Below, piece by piece: positions 1 to 9,791 of a stretch of DNA of 64,000 bases. A model generated the notes under the pieces. The model was not told the origin of the DNA. It made no database searches and worked only from the letters and a program-made list of their open reading frames with translations. The DNA lies in assembly GCA_024704765.1 (NCBI GenBank), contig JAKMXF010000335.1:1-64000 (forward strand), read 5' to 3'. Position numbers and translations under genes: made by a program. The DNA comes from Oopsacas minuta (Eukaryota > Porifera > Hexactinellida > Lyssacinosida > Leucopsacidae). Numbering within the stretch: the stretch's first letter is position 1; the number at the start of each line of letters is the position of its first letter.

Positions 1-798
1 TCCTCAGCGATCAGTAAGAAAAATGGCCAAAGAACTAAAATATCTCGTGGATCGCTTCAAAATATTGTAAGAGACTTAGGGTTATCTTCTTTTAAGTGGA
101 GAAAAGTTCACTTCATTAGTGATCAAATAAAAATGAAGAGGCTGTCAAGAAGCAAAGGACTCCTTTCTCGATTCGCCACCCAAGGCCTAGATCGAGTACT
201 TTTATCTGACGAGAAACTCTTTACTGTGGAGCAAGCATCAAATCGTCAGAATGATAGAATTTTGTCGACATGTATCTCTGCCATCCCTGAGAAATACAGA
301 TTTGTCAAACGAGTCCAGAAACCACTCTCGGTGATGGTTTTGGCGGGAATATCCTCTGTTGGTCGGACACCGCTTGTTTTCGTCCCATCTGGTGTAAAAA
401 TCAACGCTACAACATACAAGGAGCTCATTCTAGAACCATTAGTGAAAGACCTTGGCAAGACCATGTTTGAAAATGGTTCATTTGTGTTTCAACAGGACGG
501 TGCGCCTGCTCACACTGCATTAAGCACTCAAGAGTGTCTTAGTGCGAATATTCCCCACTTTATCACGAAGGTAGAATGGCTTCCCTCTAGTCCAGACCTA
601 AACCCTTTGGATTTCTCTCTTTGGTCGATTTTGGAGTCAAGAGCCTGCTCGAAGTCTCATACGAATATCAAATCATTGAAGACATCTTTGAGGCGAGAAT
701 GGGAAAATATCCCTCAAGAAATAGTTCGTACCGCTGTAGCGGTAGTCAATCAGCGTCTGAAGTCTGTCATCAAGCAAAAGGGTGGATATATTGAATGA
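1..798 (+). CDS. Mariner (DD37D, maT-like) transposase, 5' cut by window edge
   Basis: The frame is open from base 1, so the N-terminus lies outside the window. The part before the Met at 133 looks like the end of a paired helix-turn-helix DNA-binding region (SRGSLQNIVRDLG). From that Met, the catalytic Asp residues appear to be D26 (LLSDEKLF), D122 (FQQDGAPAHT) and D160 (SPDLNPLD). D122 and D160 are separated by 37 residues, which is the DD37D spacing of maT-type mariner elements; Tc1 and classical mariner use 34. The enzyme would cut and paste its element at TA sites. No internal stop is seen over about 265 codons, so this copy may be recent. The matching right terminal repeat follows at 889-918. 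The family call is strong, the subfamily less so. Confidence 0.85.
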   Translation, partial: SSAISKKNGQRTKISRGSLQNIVRDLGLSSFKWRKVHFISDQIKMKRLSRSKGLLSRFATQGLDRVLLSDEKLFTVEQASNRQNDRILSTCISAIPEKYRFVKRVQKPLSVMVLAGISSVGRTPLVFVPSGVKINATTYKELILEPLVKDLGKTMFENGSFVFQQDGAPAHTALSTQECLSANIPHFITKVEWLPSSPDLNPLDFSLWSILESRACSKSHTNIKSLKTSLRREWENIPQEIVRTAVAVVNQRLKSVIKQKGGYIE

Positions 799-888
799 CA
801 GTCGTATAAAATATATGTAATAGTATGTAGAAGCGTATGTTAAAATGTCAACAAGATCGAATGAGAATTCGTTAGTTCCAATAATTTT

Positions 889-918
889 TCAATGTGGCAG
901 AACTTATTGGACACCCTG
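889..918 (+). mobile_element. Right terminal inverted repeat of the mariner element
   Basis: The 30 bases ending in TTGGACACCCTG read outwards as CAGGGTGTCCAATAAG, the usual start of this class of mariner terminal repeat. A TA follows at 919-920, as expected for a TA target duplication. The left end is outside the window. Confidence 0.7.
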
Positions 919-1004
919 TACAAAGGAGAATAAAATGAATCGCATCGCAATAACTATAAAAAGTAGAATTCAATCTTTCATACATACAAACGGCTGTATG
1001 TATA

Positions 1005-1778
1005 TTACAGAGGGTTCATGATGACGTCATGCACACCTACATTTGGTGGAGTACCTAACAGGTAAATTACAGCTTCAGTGACGTCACGAGATTCCAAGTA
1101 ACTATTTGATTTATAATACTCTTCAGCCATCTTTTCGTCTTTACAGTATCTAGCAACGAATTCTGTCAGTACAAGACCTGGTGATACCTGACTCACTCGT
1201 ATTTTAGATTTCTTTTCTCTCAATTCTTGTCTCACCCCCTCAGTCAGAGCTGTTACTGCCATTTTTGAAACAGAATAGAAATGATCAGGCGCAGAATTAG
1301 GTACTGTATGTCCTACAACACTACACATATTTATGATGTATCCACTGTCTATTCCACTAGCCTGACGTTTCTGAAAGAACTCTCTAGTACAGATAGATAA
1401 TCCGAGTACATTAACATCTATCATGTTCCTCCAATCCTCTGTATTACCGCTCAATAAAGGAGCCGGATGCCCCACTCCAGCATTATTAACCAGTATATCT
1501 ACTCCTCCGTACTTAGTGCAGGCGAATTCAAACAGAGATCTAACTTGATCTTCTCTGCTCACATCACATTTGAATGCAATGATTTCTCCACTAATTTTAC
1601 CATTGAGCTCAACAGATAGTGCATCTATTTTGGAAATATTCCTGGCACATCCAACTGTTTTGATTCCGATACGTGAGAGAGCTTTCAATAGATCGTATCC
1701 TATCCCTGAAGAAGCACCTGTTATAATAGCTACTTTCCCAGCTAAATATTTCAAGTTTTCATTTCCTGTATCGGCCAT
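1005..1778 (-). CDS. DHRS11: Short-chain dehydrogenase/reductase, DHRS11-like
   Basis: A 257-residue classical SDR, close to the usual 250-260. The Rossmann motif TGASSGIG lies at residues 20-27, followed by VGCARN, whose Arg fits NADP(H) preference. NNAG is at 98-101, the catalytic Ser is near 153 (NMCSVVGH) and the YSVSK catalytic Tyr/Lys pair is at 168-172. VNVLGLSICTRE and TALTEGVRQELRE match vertebrate DHRS11, a cytosolic reductase of 17-ketosteroids and other carbonyls. Substrate cannot be judged from sequence. It is a single exon ending in TAA with no membrane segment. It points away from the membrane-protein gene at 2438, so the two may share an upstream region. Confidence 0.85.
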   Translation of the reverse strand: MADTGNENLKYLAGKVAIITGASSGIGYDLLKALSRIGIKTVGCARNISKIDALSVELNGKISGEIIAFKCDVSREDQVRSLFEFACTKYGGVDILVNNAGVGHPAPLLSGNTEDWRNMIDVNVLGLSICTREFFQKRQASGIDSGYIINMCSVVGHTVPNSAPDHFYSVSKMAVTALTEGVRQELREKKSKIRVSQVSPGLVLTEFVARYCKDEKMAEEYYKSNSYLESRDVTEAVIYLLGTPPNVGVHDVIMNPL

Positions 1779-1785
1779 TGTCTAA

Positions 1786-2437
1786 AAATAACTAATACCG
1801 CACAAAAGTAATTAGTTTTGAACAAGGTATTTCCCTGAATAAACGCCCTGGGGCGGTGTTATTAATTTTAGAGTTGTGATATTGCAAGTTATTTCCAAAT
1901 TAGCGCGGTTGTTATTTGGGTACACGCACAATCATGTCTCTCGAGGGAGGCGATTAGCCGATTACCCTCAGGGGGTTTATTCGAAGCATTAGGATTGTCT
2001 AAATCATGCAATTTCATATAATATAAATTGGGTGAAGGAAATTCCGTGCCTCGAATTTTTCATAAGAACAACTATTATTTACTTCAAAATGGACTCCAAA
2101 ACTTTTCAACCATAATCGAGAAACGAAAACTTTGAACTTGTACGTAAGGAACAGATAGCAGGTTTCTAAGTGATATTAATTATTAAAGCATCTAGTGAGG
2201 TTTTCCTTGAGTCTGTAAGCACGAAAGCAGAAATATAGAGTATAAATAAATATATAAACACAAAGTGTATGATGTAAGGATGTTTATACCAGTCATGCTG
2301 ACATGCTTTCTCAGTATATTTACAGGTAATAAACAGAGATAACGAACATATGCTACCGCTATTCTGTAAACAAAGGTAAATAAAATGAACAGTATAAATG
2401 ATAATGTGGATAAGGAAACTTCATACTTTGAGCTAAA
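1786..2437. other. Intergenic, divergent promoter region
   Basis: No coding sequence is supported. It holds two short GC-rich palindromic patches in AT-rich DNA (around 1845-1860 and 1940-1980). The second contains CCCTCAGGGGGTTTA, shared with the repeats near 4655-4800 and 15480-15605. Confidence 0.5.
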
Positions 2438-3487
2438 ATGTTTTCATGGTGGTTTGCACTAGGAATAATAATGCCCATTTCATATAGCTTGTACACAATA
2501 GCATTCTGTTTTTGGTGTATATACCTGTTTGATGCTATAAAGCATAAGAGAAGGTATTACAAAAGTGCTCTGAGATGTCTACAAGGAGAACATGATCTAC
2601 ATCAGAAAATAAAAGCTTACAATGCTAAAACAGAACTAGTAAAGTACGTGTATCTTTTCTGCATGAATCTTGTAGAATGGATAGGAGTTATCTTTGGATT
2701 AGTAGCATATCTAATTCCAATTATACAAGAATATGTTAATATAGCTTCTACTAATCAAGTGTATCGTGGGATATTATGGGGCCACAATTTACCAGATATT
2801 AACAATGTTAGTCTAATGCTGAATTCAATACTGATAGGATGTTTGTGTATGTATTTAGCAGCAAGACAGGCACAGAAAAGTTGGGTAAAAGCAAACAGAA
2901 TACCCATTATTATATGTATATTCCTGCTATGTTCAACTGCTATACAGATTATGGTATCAATCAGCTATATTCGTATAATTGGGTTGTGGTTTGATCAAGT
3001 ACTGGTGTCAATAGCATTAATGTTCGCATTTAAACAGTACAGGAAGTTAAAGATGGTCATCAACTGGACTATTATCGACTTGCAAGTGATGCAAAGGAAA
3101 AAATTGCTAACAGAACAGATTCGAATGAAGAGAGTTTTTACCATAACATTTTGTTTCATCTGGATAGGTGCATTAACTATTTTAGCTTCCGACTATATAA
3201 GGGCCATATCACGGACAATTCAAGTCATATCCCGAGAATACGATGCCTCTGTTTTCTACTTATCCTTATGTGAGAATTCTACCTATTCTCATCCAGATAT
3301 AGGCAAGGGTATCACAATATTAACAGGAATAGATGTGTTATTAGGAACGATAGGATGTTTGATTATCTTCATTCCTTATACCGGGTATGGATTAATAACT
3401 ATGTTTGTCATACAATGGAGGTTGTGTAGAGGCATGACTGGATATAGAACACATTTTAAGAACCCACTCTATGCTCCTCTCATTTAA
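2438..3487 (+). CDS. Orphan multi-pass membrane protein (about 7 TM)
   Basis: I do not recognise this 349-residue family. Hydrophobic segments lie near residues 6-31, 71-96, 125-142, 156-181, 184-198, 233-253 and 292-326. The last is long enough for two passes. Between the fifth and sixth is a basic loop with KQYRKLKMVINWTIIDLQ, and the C-terminus ends GYRTHF...APLI. These stretches are shared with the gene at 43867-44985 and with decayed copies near 45176 and 50346, so this is a small lineage-specific family with at least two intact members. Seven segments would fit an orphan receptor, but no signature of a named GPCR class is visible. The ATG at 2438 was chosen because the upstream ATG at 2385 is in another frame and stops quickly. 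Confidence 0.7.
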   Translation: MFSWWFALGIIMPISYSLYTIAFCFWCIYLFDAIKHKRRYYKSALRCLQGEHDLHQKIKAYNAKTELVKYVYLFCMNLVEWIGVIFGLVAYLIPIIQEYVNIASTNQVYRGILWGHNLPDINNVSLMLNSILIGCLCMYLAARQAQKSWVKANRIPIIICIFLLCSTAIQIMVSISYIRIIGLWFDQVLVSIALMFAFKQYRKLKMVINWTIIDLQVMQRKKLLTEQIRMKRVFTITFCFIWIGALTILASDYIRAISRTIQVISREYDASVFYLSLCENSTYSHPDIGKGITILTGIDVLLGTIGCLIIFIPYTGYGLITMFVIQWRLCRGMTGYRTHFKNPLYAPLI

Positions 3488-3647
3488 CAGATATCTGTTT
3501 AATTAGTGCGTGAATTACATTATTACTTTAGGCCATGTAAAGTAATATACTTGTTTCTCATTCCCTTCCGTCCCAAATTTTGTCAACGTCCGGACAGATT
3601 TATTTGTATTCTTTCCACATTTATGGATAGTTCTTTGGTTATAGAGT

Positions 3648-4393
3648 GTGCAATCCAGTGATGTTTTTCCTGGGGGAACGCCGTTCCCCCAGATATCACT
3701 AACACAGAAAAAACAAATTGTCGTTGACGTAAATTGTAATTCCTCCTTGTAGTATAGTAGTAATAATCTATATTAGTAAATCTCTATGATTGTCTGTTTG
3801 TTTGTCCGTTGTCAGGGAAAGTTGTCAGGGAATGTATTTATCATGTTTATCAAGGCTGTAAATAGAATTCAATAAAACTTCACTAAATATATCGAACATG
3901 CTAAATCCGATTTTCAAACTTTTGGATTAATCATATATGTAAATATATTGTTGTTTTTATGAATATAAAGTAAACAAATTTCAAAATTGAGGTATCATTA
4001 TACTTTCAACGAGTATCATAGGGTAATCGTGATGCTGAATCCAAATATGATATTGTAAACAACATATTGTGAAAATATGTTTACTTTTAGGTACATAAAG
4101 TAATCAAATTTCAATATTGTCGCAGGATCATACTTTCAACAGCTATATTGGGATAATCCAGTATGCTGAGTCCGATTATTGTAAACAACATCAATATTGT
4201 TAAATCTCAATTGTTGTTTGTCCATTGAATACCTGGAGGCGCAATTCGCCGAGTTCACCGCGAAGGGACGAGCCAAAAGCTCGTAATATATTTGTATTTT
4301 AACATCTGAATTTCATTATTAATCATTTTCCACGCCTAGGCGGATAGAGCGTTTCCCCACTCCTAAAATTGGGAAAACATCACTGGTGCAATC
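3648..4393. mobile_element. Non-autonomous hAT-type element with 8-bp target duplication
   Basis: The element occupies 3656-4385. Its left end starts CAGTGATGTTTTTCCTGG and its right end, reversed, starts CAGTGATGTTTTCCCAA. Both sides carry the identical 8-mer GTGCAATC (3648-3655 and 4386-4393), the target duplication expected of hAT transposases. At 730 bp without a usable reading frame it is non-autonomous. The near-identical ends suggest a fairly recent insertion. Confidence 0.85.
3948..4196. repeat. Two diverged tandem copies of about 125 bp inside the hAT element
   Basis: The stretch from about 3948 to 4072 and the one from about 4073 to 4196 share, in the same order, TACATAAAGTAATCAAATTTCA-like sequence, ATACTTTCAAC, a GGGATAATC-like motif, GCTGAGTCC and TATTGTAAACAAC. 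Related sequence recurs near 27010-27080 and 30950-31000. Confidence 0.6.
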
Positions 4394-4654
4394 CACATTT
4401 TAATACTTGTATATTTGAACAAATTCAATATCTTTCTGCCCAGGAAGTAAATGATGAGATAATCGAATAATCGAAGAGTCATCTTATTTACATATTAACT
4501 GGCCTATAAAAATAAAATACCTTCCGCCGTCCCAGTTCCCGAAGAAATTCCGATGAGAAACAAGTAATTTATATTAGATGGCCTTATCTATAGTTTAGCG
4601 AATTTACAAGAAAGTAGTCAGCAAATAGGTTAGGGTTCAGTCTGACACCCAATG

Positions 4655-4800
4655 TTTCATCTAGCCACTCTCTCAGAGGGGGATTAACCCTCTGAAAATA
4701 GAATCTAAATAATATTTCTTATACCCCTGAGGGGGTTATAGGCAGGAGCCTTCATTTTAAACCACCCCCTGAGGTTTGAGGTTTGAACTTAGAACTATCC
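4655..4800 (-). repeat. Short dispersed repeat with CCCTCAGGGGG palindromes
   Basis: CTCTCAGAGGGGGATTAACC and ACCCCTGAGGGGGTTATA alternate here. Read on the minus strand, the block resembles 15480-15605, including GTGGCTAGA and the paired CCTCTGAGGG motifs. It is probably a small non-autonomous element. No target duplication could be defined. Confidence 0.45.
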
Positions 4801-5481
4801 TTGCTGGCATGTTTTGCATAAAACTATTACACACACCCGTTTCATGTAAAATATTTGCATTATGTATGCTGCACTAAACATAGTGGAGCATCTTACCGAA
4901 TATACAGCATATTGATTTGAATTACGATTTTTTGGTGAAAAAACATTCTGCAAAAGATGAATTAGATAAATATGCCATAAATACATACACATTTGCTAAC
5001 TATCCAGGGATTTTAAGGGGCAATAATTCTATATTATACAACTTATATTTATTAGATGAATTGTTGAAAGGATTTGATTAGGATCTTATGGGATTTGGAG
5101 GTATATCATGGCCGGCGCCGCTAAATAGGCCGATTGGGTGTCTACAGTGAGTGCCTAAACAACCCTTACCATAGATGGTAATCCAAAATTCTTTCGTGAC
5201 AGTGGTGTCAGGACACCCATGGTTGCAGTGGACCTGGATATGATGGTATTTGAAAGGAATCAATGATTGCTTAGAATCTGAATGATTTGATTTGAATTGA
5301 ATTATCCATCAAATCTGCCATTCGAACAGGATAAAAGATAATTCCGAAAAATTTGTAGTCTTCCAATAAACCTAGTTACCTAATATCAAAAAACAAATTT
5401 CCCTATATACATATACAATAACCATAAATACCACCGTATATATTAGTTCCATACAAAACAACAATAATTATTAACATAAAG
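4801..5481. other. Intergenic, 3' of PPP1R37
   Basis: Only short unsupported ORFs are present (for example 5078-5263, 61 codons, minus strand). The stretch 5090-5250 is less AT-rich than its surroundings and may be an old repeat. Nothing else is recognisable. Confidence 0.4.
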
Positions 5482-7506
5482 TCAGACATCTGGTGTTGTA
5501 TCAATCAAATCAAATGTATTATTATTTGAATTTCCTTGAGCAGTTTGTGAATCTTTGACTTCTTCTTGGATAATGCTCTCAGGCTGTTTTTGACATGGAA
5601 TATTTCCTCTGACAATTGGGATTTCTTCTAACAAATCTGGTAATTGTGGGAACTCGACATTCTCCTGTGGAATAGTTTCCATTTTGTTCGCATCCTCTTG
5701 GAATAATTCGTTATCCTGAGATTCATTTGGGTCTGAATTTTGAAAATTAGCCAGAGCATCAGGATCAGCTGATAACACTGCTCCTTCGAATAATTTCATT
5801 TTATCTTGTATAAAACTATCACTTTGTAATTGATTAGTTGAGTCAACAGAAAAATCACGATCCATCTCTAACGAAGACGTTAAGCCGAGACCAAAACTTG
5901 GTTCATCAAAAGCATCTTTCGAGCAAGCAGCTGATTTTATTTCAATTAAACCAATTTCCTTAGCATTTAACGATTCTTCCATTGATTTAGCAATGAACAT
6001 AGCTTCACGTTGAGTATGATTCCTATTACGATAGTTAACTAAATCATTCAAGACATCAATAATAAGTTGTCTATCTCTTTGATCTGCTTTAATATTCTCA
6101 GGTATCTGTAGATTGAGTAGAATATGGTTTACTTTATGCGCTAGACTCAATGCCATTAGCCCTGCTATCCTAATGTCATTCCCTCGTAGATCTAGAACTT
6201 CCATGCATTTACTCTCTGCTAGAACCTCAGCAATAGCAATAGATCCCTCGCATGTAATCTTACTATTCCTAAGACCTAATTTAGAGAGTGATGTATTCGC
6301 TATTAGTGCAGGTTTGAGCATTTGAATACCCGTATTACCGACATTATTACCGCTTAAACTTAGCGTTCTAATAGAACTCAAATTCAATAGAATAATAGCT
6401 ACATCTTCAATACCAGCCTCAGTTATGCTATTATTCGTAAGAAATATAGAATTCATACACATAACGTCCGGATTTTGACATAATGACATAGATAAGTGTT
6501 TTAACCCTCTATCTTGTATAGCATTATCACGTAGATCAATCACCTCAAGGAGAGGATTATTACGTAGTATACTAGCTATATGTAAGGCATCTTCTGTATT
6601 GAGATTATTACGACCAAGATACAACTCTTTTAGATTTGTATTGAATTTTAATGCTGCTAGTAATATCATTATCCCTTTGCCAGATAAGCCATTACCTTCT
6701 AAATGCAATACTTGTAGTAAACAATTAGCTCGAATACACCGTAAGAACATAGGAAGAGAGAAATTATCAATCGCACAGTATCCGATATCAAGATGCTCAA
6801 CTGAATTTGTTTTTCGCATCATTCTACCTAGATGTATCCAGCCTCGTATCTTTATCTTAGGATTATGAGCTATAACTATTACTTTAGTAGATTGATAGTA
6901 CTCTATCATCTCGCAGATTGATATGAACGTATCATCCTCAAGGGAGCACTTAGAAACGTTAATTATGTTAGACTTAACGTGACGGAATACTTCATCAAGA
7001 GCGTCGATTTGTTTTGAATCTAGTCTTATTCCTCGTAAATGCAGCTCTTCTAACGGATCAAATATTGAATCCATTGAATCTAATTGATCGAGTAGTTGTG
7101 CACTAGCTCGTATCTTTAAGTCAATACAAGTTTGTGTGTATTTAGCAATTACTTCTTCGATTGTTGAGAAATTTTCCGTTTTCCATCTCTGTGGATCAAC
7201 AAACTCCATAGACAGAGCTTCTTCATTGAATCTTAACTTTCTTCGTTTCACATTGCTTTCAGATATTCTCTCATACTCACTTGATGTTTTCGTATCCGGG
7301 TTATTAGAGTTATTAGTAATTGGATCAGGATTAAGAATTAGTCTTCTGAATGAACCGATTGATGAGATAATATCATCTAGATTCTTGCTGTCACAGTTGG
7401 ATTCTGGTACAGCAGTATCTTCCTCAGATGAGGGAGGGATATGACCTGCTGGTTCGTCAGGTAATGCAGGGATAGTAACGTTATAGCTCTGAGATTGTTG
7501 AGCCAT
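5482..7506 (-). CDS. PPP1R37: Protein phosphatase 1 regulatory subunit 37 homologue (LRR protein)
   Basis: A 674-residue single-exon gene. Residues 89-93 (RKLRF) occupy the position of the RVxF-type PP1 docking motif found just before the LRR domain in vertebrate PPP1R37. Residues about 110-470 follow that protein segment by segment: FSTIEEVIAKYTQ, MIEYYQSTK, RGWIHLGRMMRKT, LQVLHLEGNGLSG, LKELYLGRNNLN, LEVIDLRDNAI, then SSIRTLSLSGNNVGNTGI and GLMALSLAHKVNH. These are about ten 28-residue leucine-rich repeats of the RNase-inhibitor type. The C-terminal 190 residues are acidic and low complexity, as in the vertebrate tail. In vertebrates it binds and inhibits the PP1 catalytic subunit. Val is replaced by Leu in the docking motif, which is tolerated. 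Confidence 0.9.
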   Translation of the reverse strand: MAQQSQSYNVTIPALPDEPAGHIPPSSEEDTAVPESNCDSKNLDDIISSIGSFRRLILNPDPITNNSNNPDTKTSSEYERISESNVKRRKLRFNEEALSMEFVDPQRWKTENFSTIEEVIAKYTQTCIDLKIRASAQLLDQLDSMDSIFDPLEELHLRGIRLDSKQIDALDEVFRHVKSNIINVSKCSLEDDTFISICEMIEYYQSTKVIVIAHNPKIKIRGWIHLGRMMRKTNSVEHLDIGYCAIDNFSLPMFLRCIRANCLLQVLHLEGNGLSGKGIMILLAALKFNTNLKELYLGRNNLNTEDALHIASILRNNPLLEVIDLRDNAIQDRGLKHLSMSLCQNPDVMCMNSIFLTNNSITEAGIEDVAIILLNLSSIRTLSLSGNNVGNTGIQMLKPALIANTSLSKLGLRNSKITCEGSIAIAEVLAESKCMEVLDLRGNDIRIAGLMALSLAHKVNHILLNLQIPENIKADQRDRQLIIDVLNDLVNYRNRNHTQREAMFIAKSMEESLNAKEIGLIEIKSAACSKDAFDEPSFGLGLTSSLEMDRDFSVDSTNQLQSDSFIQDKMKLFEGAVLSADPDALANFQNSDPNESQDNELFQEDANKMETIPQENVEFPQLPDLLEEIPIVRGNIPCQKQPESIIQEEVKDSQTAQGNSNNNTFDLIDTTPDV

Positions 7507-8771
7507 CCTTGAATAAAATAACTAATGGATTTTGAAAGTAAATTCAGTAATTATACGCCAGTTGTATACTGTGTATTACGTAATATGTTATAAGTAGTCT
7601 ACGTATCTGAATGTATTACACGTCAATCTCGAAAGAATTTTGAATAATAGATTATTTGATTATCTAATTGATTCCAAGTGTTTCACAGACAAAATTATCT
7701 CAAACTGGGAACTTTAGATGTGGGATTTACTATTTGGCATTACTTTGCTATAAAAGGACCATAGATTCTGTGTCAGTACTAGCAAATTCGATACGTTTAT
7801 TTAAGGGTGAGTCTATTGCCACCAACCGGTAAAAACGTTATTCACTAATTCGAAGAATATCCAATCCAACAGCTGTAGCTCGCTTCAAAATTCCCAATTC
7901 CACAATCTGGGGTGGAACAGAATCTGGAGAACACCTCCTGTACAAATGCGAGAAAAGTAGCTCCAGTCGGTATCAAGAGTCACTTCGTTTATTTAATTAT
8001 ATTATAGGGATGTTATACCGGTGTTCTGATGGTGTTACCGAGTATTCTATAATTCCTGTTTAAAGTTACAAGTATTCCCATGAGTATCCCGCATATACGG
8101 GTGATGTTACCTCTAGCTATGTAAGACAAATTTCTTACATAAAACAGGAAATTACAGTGGAAACTGCGTAACTGCCACCTAAATATACTCCAGTTCCCCG
8201 AATCTACTTCAATATTAGCAACGACCTGTAGGTTACGACCACATTTAACATTCCCTTCAGTGGCCGTTATAGTAGGGCTCTCAACTCTCACGATCTTATC
8301 TTGTGTCACACAATTTTGCTTCTAACACAAAATACCTTTAAGGAACATATCAATTAGAGGACCAAGTAGCTACCAAATATTAAAATTGCTAGACATATAC
8401 TATTACTTGTGAATGGAAGCCTATGCTCATATTTATAATGTGTCATTCAAGGTATTCTCAATTGATTACTACATTGGATAGCTAACAATGGATTTAATGG
8501 ATTTCTGCTATTTCTATGTCACTCTAATTAATTACTTAACTAGCGCGTTGCGCTTGTTAGGTCGCTGCGGACAGGCGGAAGTAGAGTTATTTTTCGGCTG
8601 TAGAATTTGATACAACAATTAGGTCATTTTCCAAAGGTTGTAAACTAACGAGTGTCTACTGTAGAATTATAATATATAACTTACAATCTGTTTTGTGTCC
8701 AATTTTGCTGTGAATAAAATAATTCAGAAAATATGAATTTATCTATTAATTGCAAAAAAACAATGGATAAA
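7507..8771. other. Intergenic between PPP1R37 and DPM2
   Basis: The best ORF is 98 codons on the minus strand (8013-8309), with a non-repetitive start (VESPTITATEGN) but no recognisable family; I do not call it a gene. The stretch 8545-8580 is GC-rich. The stretch 8610-8690 (GTAGAATTTGATAC, CCAAAGGTTG, GTGTCTACTG) resembles 21770-21860 and is probably a dispersed repeat. Confidence 0.4.
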
Positions 8772-9038
8772 CTACTCGGTTTTCTTCGATTTATTCTTCT
8801 TCTCTTTGCCATCAAAATACAATACACAACAAATGAATATGCCAACAAATACTAATACAATAACTCCTATAGAAATAGGAATAGCAAGAGCTAATGGTTT
8901 TGGTAGGAAGTATTGATGTAAGTGATGAGAGGAATCAATAAGAGGTAATACAATTACCCATAAAGTGTAGTATATTAGAAGAATTGATGAGAATACCATT
9001 AGGAATTGTCCAAGAAGCTTATCTGTTAAATTAGCCAT
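8772..9038 (-). CDS. DPM2: Dolichol-phosphate mannosyltransferase subunit 2
   Basis: An 88-residue protein (human about 84) with two hydrophobic helices, residues about 8-33 and 49-75. YYTLWVIVLPLIDSSH and HQYFLPKPLALAIP match DPM2 very closely. A lysine-rich tail (KEKKNKSKK) faces the cytosol and could act in ER retention. DPM2 stabilises DPM1 and DPM3 at the ER membrane, where the complex makes dolichol-phosphate-mannose for N-glycans, O-mannose and GPI anchors. The gene ends with TAG at the expected family length, which shows that TAG is a normal stop in this genome. It is a single exon. Confidence 0.93.
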   Translation of the reverse strand: MANLTDKLLGQFLMVFSSILLIYYTLWVIVLPLIDSSHHLHQYFLPKPLALAIPISIGVIVLVFVGIFICCVLYFDGKEKKNKSKKTE

Positions 9039-9149
9039 CTAATATTAATATTAGTAAATAGAAACTCAAATATTTGTACATAGGGTAAATCTACTTTTAG
9101 CAAGTGCTCGGGTCGCTTCATTTCGTTATGAGTAGAATAAAATCAATTA

Positions 9150-9288
9150 CGGTACACTCTCGTAATAACGAAACTGATTCTTTGTCCATTATAGCTTTTG
9201 AAAGTAAAGTAATATATTTTATTCCACTTACAACGAAAAGAAACCTGGTTCCGAGCACTTCGTTATAACTACTAACGAGAGTTTATTG
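9150..9288. mobile_element. MITE with CTCTCGTTA-type inverted ends
   Basis: The left end reads GGTACACTCTCGTAATAACG. The right end, reversed, reads CAATAAACTCTCGTTAG and continues into TTATAACGAAG. A TA precedes the left end at 9148-9149; the right flank is degraded. It belongs to the same TA-inserting group as the MITEs at 28715, 39993, 53970 and 61223. Confidence 0.55.
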
Positions 9289-9791
9289 TGACGTAGCATA
9301 CGCTACGGTTCACTTGGTCAGAAATAGAACCGTTTAAATAGGTTAAATAGCTACAGTTAATCGGCCCAACACATTAATTCCCCCTAACCTGACCAAAAAG
9401 GACTGTTCCCGCGATCCCGAAGTGACTGTAATAAACGATGCCTACTGTAGTAGAAATAGAATATTTAGTTCCTTAGAAGATAAGAGAAACTGAAAGTTTG
9501 TTTGAGTATACTTTATCGATTGTAAAACCGCTATATATATATGATATAACAGCAAAAGTACACATTAATATAATAAACGATGATAGAAAAAGGTGATGGA
9601 ATAAATGAATATCAAGAACTACTACTAGTGGGAAAAGATCTGGAGAAGGCAAATTGTATGCGAAACACTCGAAAAGTTGTATAATATGAATATTCTTTAT
9701 GTCGCGATATAATAAACAAAACAATATTATATACCTAATAAAAGCATTTACAAATATCCAATCTCAAAACACAAAATCTTAAGACAAAAAC
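9289..9791. other. Intergenic between DPM2 and the AADAC-like gene
   Basis: A possible further short TA-flanked element may lie at 9354-9428, with ends CAGTTAATCGGCCC and, reversed, CAGTCACTTCGGG. The rest is AT-rich. The minus-strand ORF at 9473-9724 has no homology or composition that supports it. Confidence 0.35.

Noticed and set aside
5078-5263. 61-codon minus-strand ORF
   Set aside because: No motif, no duplication, no gene context; probably part of an old repeat.
9473-9724. 83-codon minus-strand ORF between DPM2 and the AADAC-like gene
   Set aside because: AT-driven composition, no recognisable domain.
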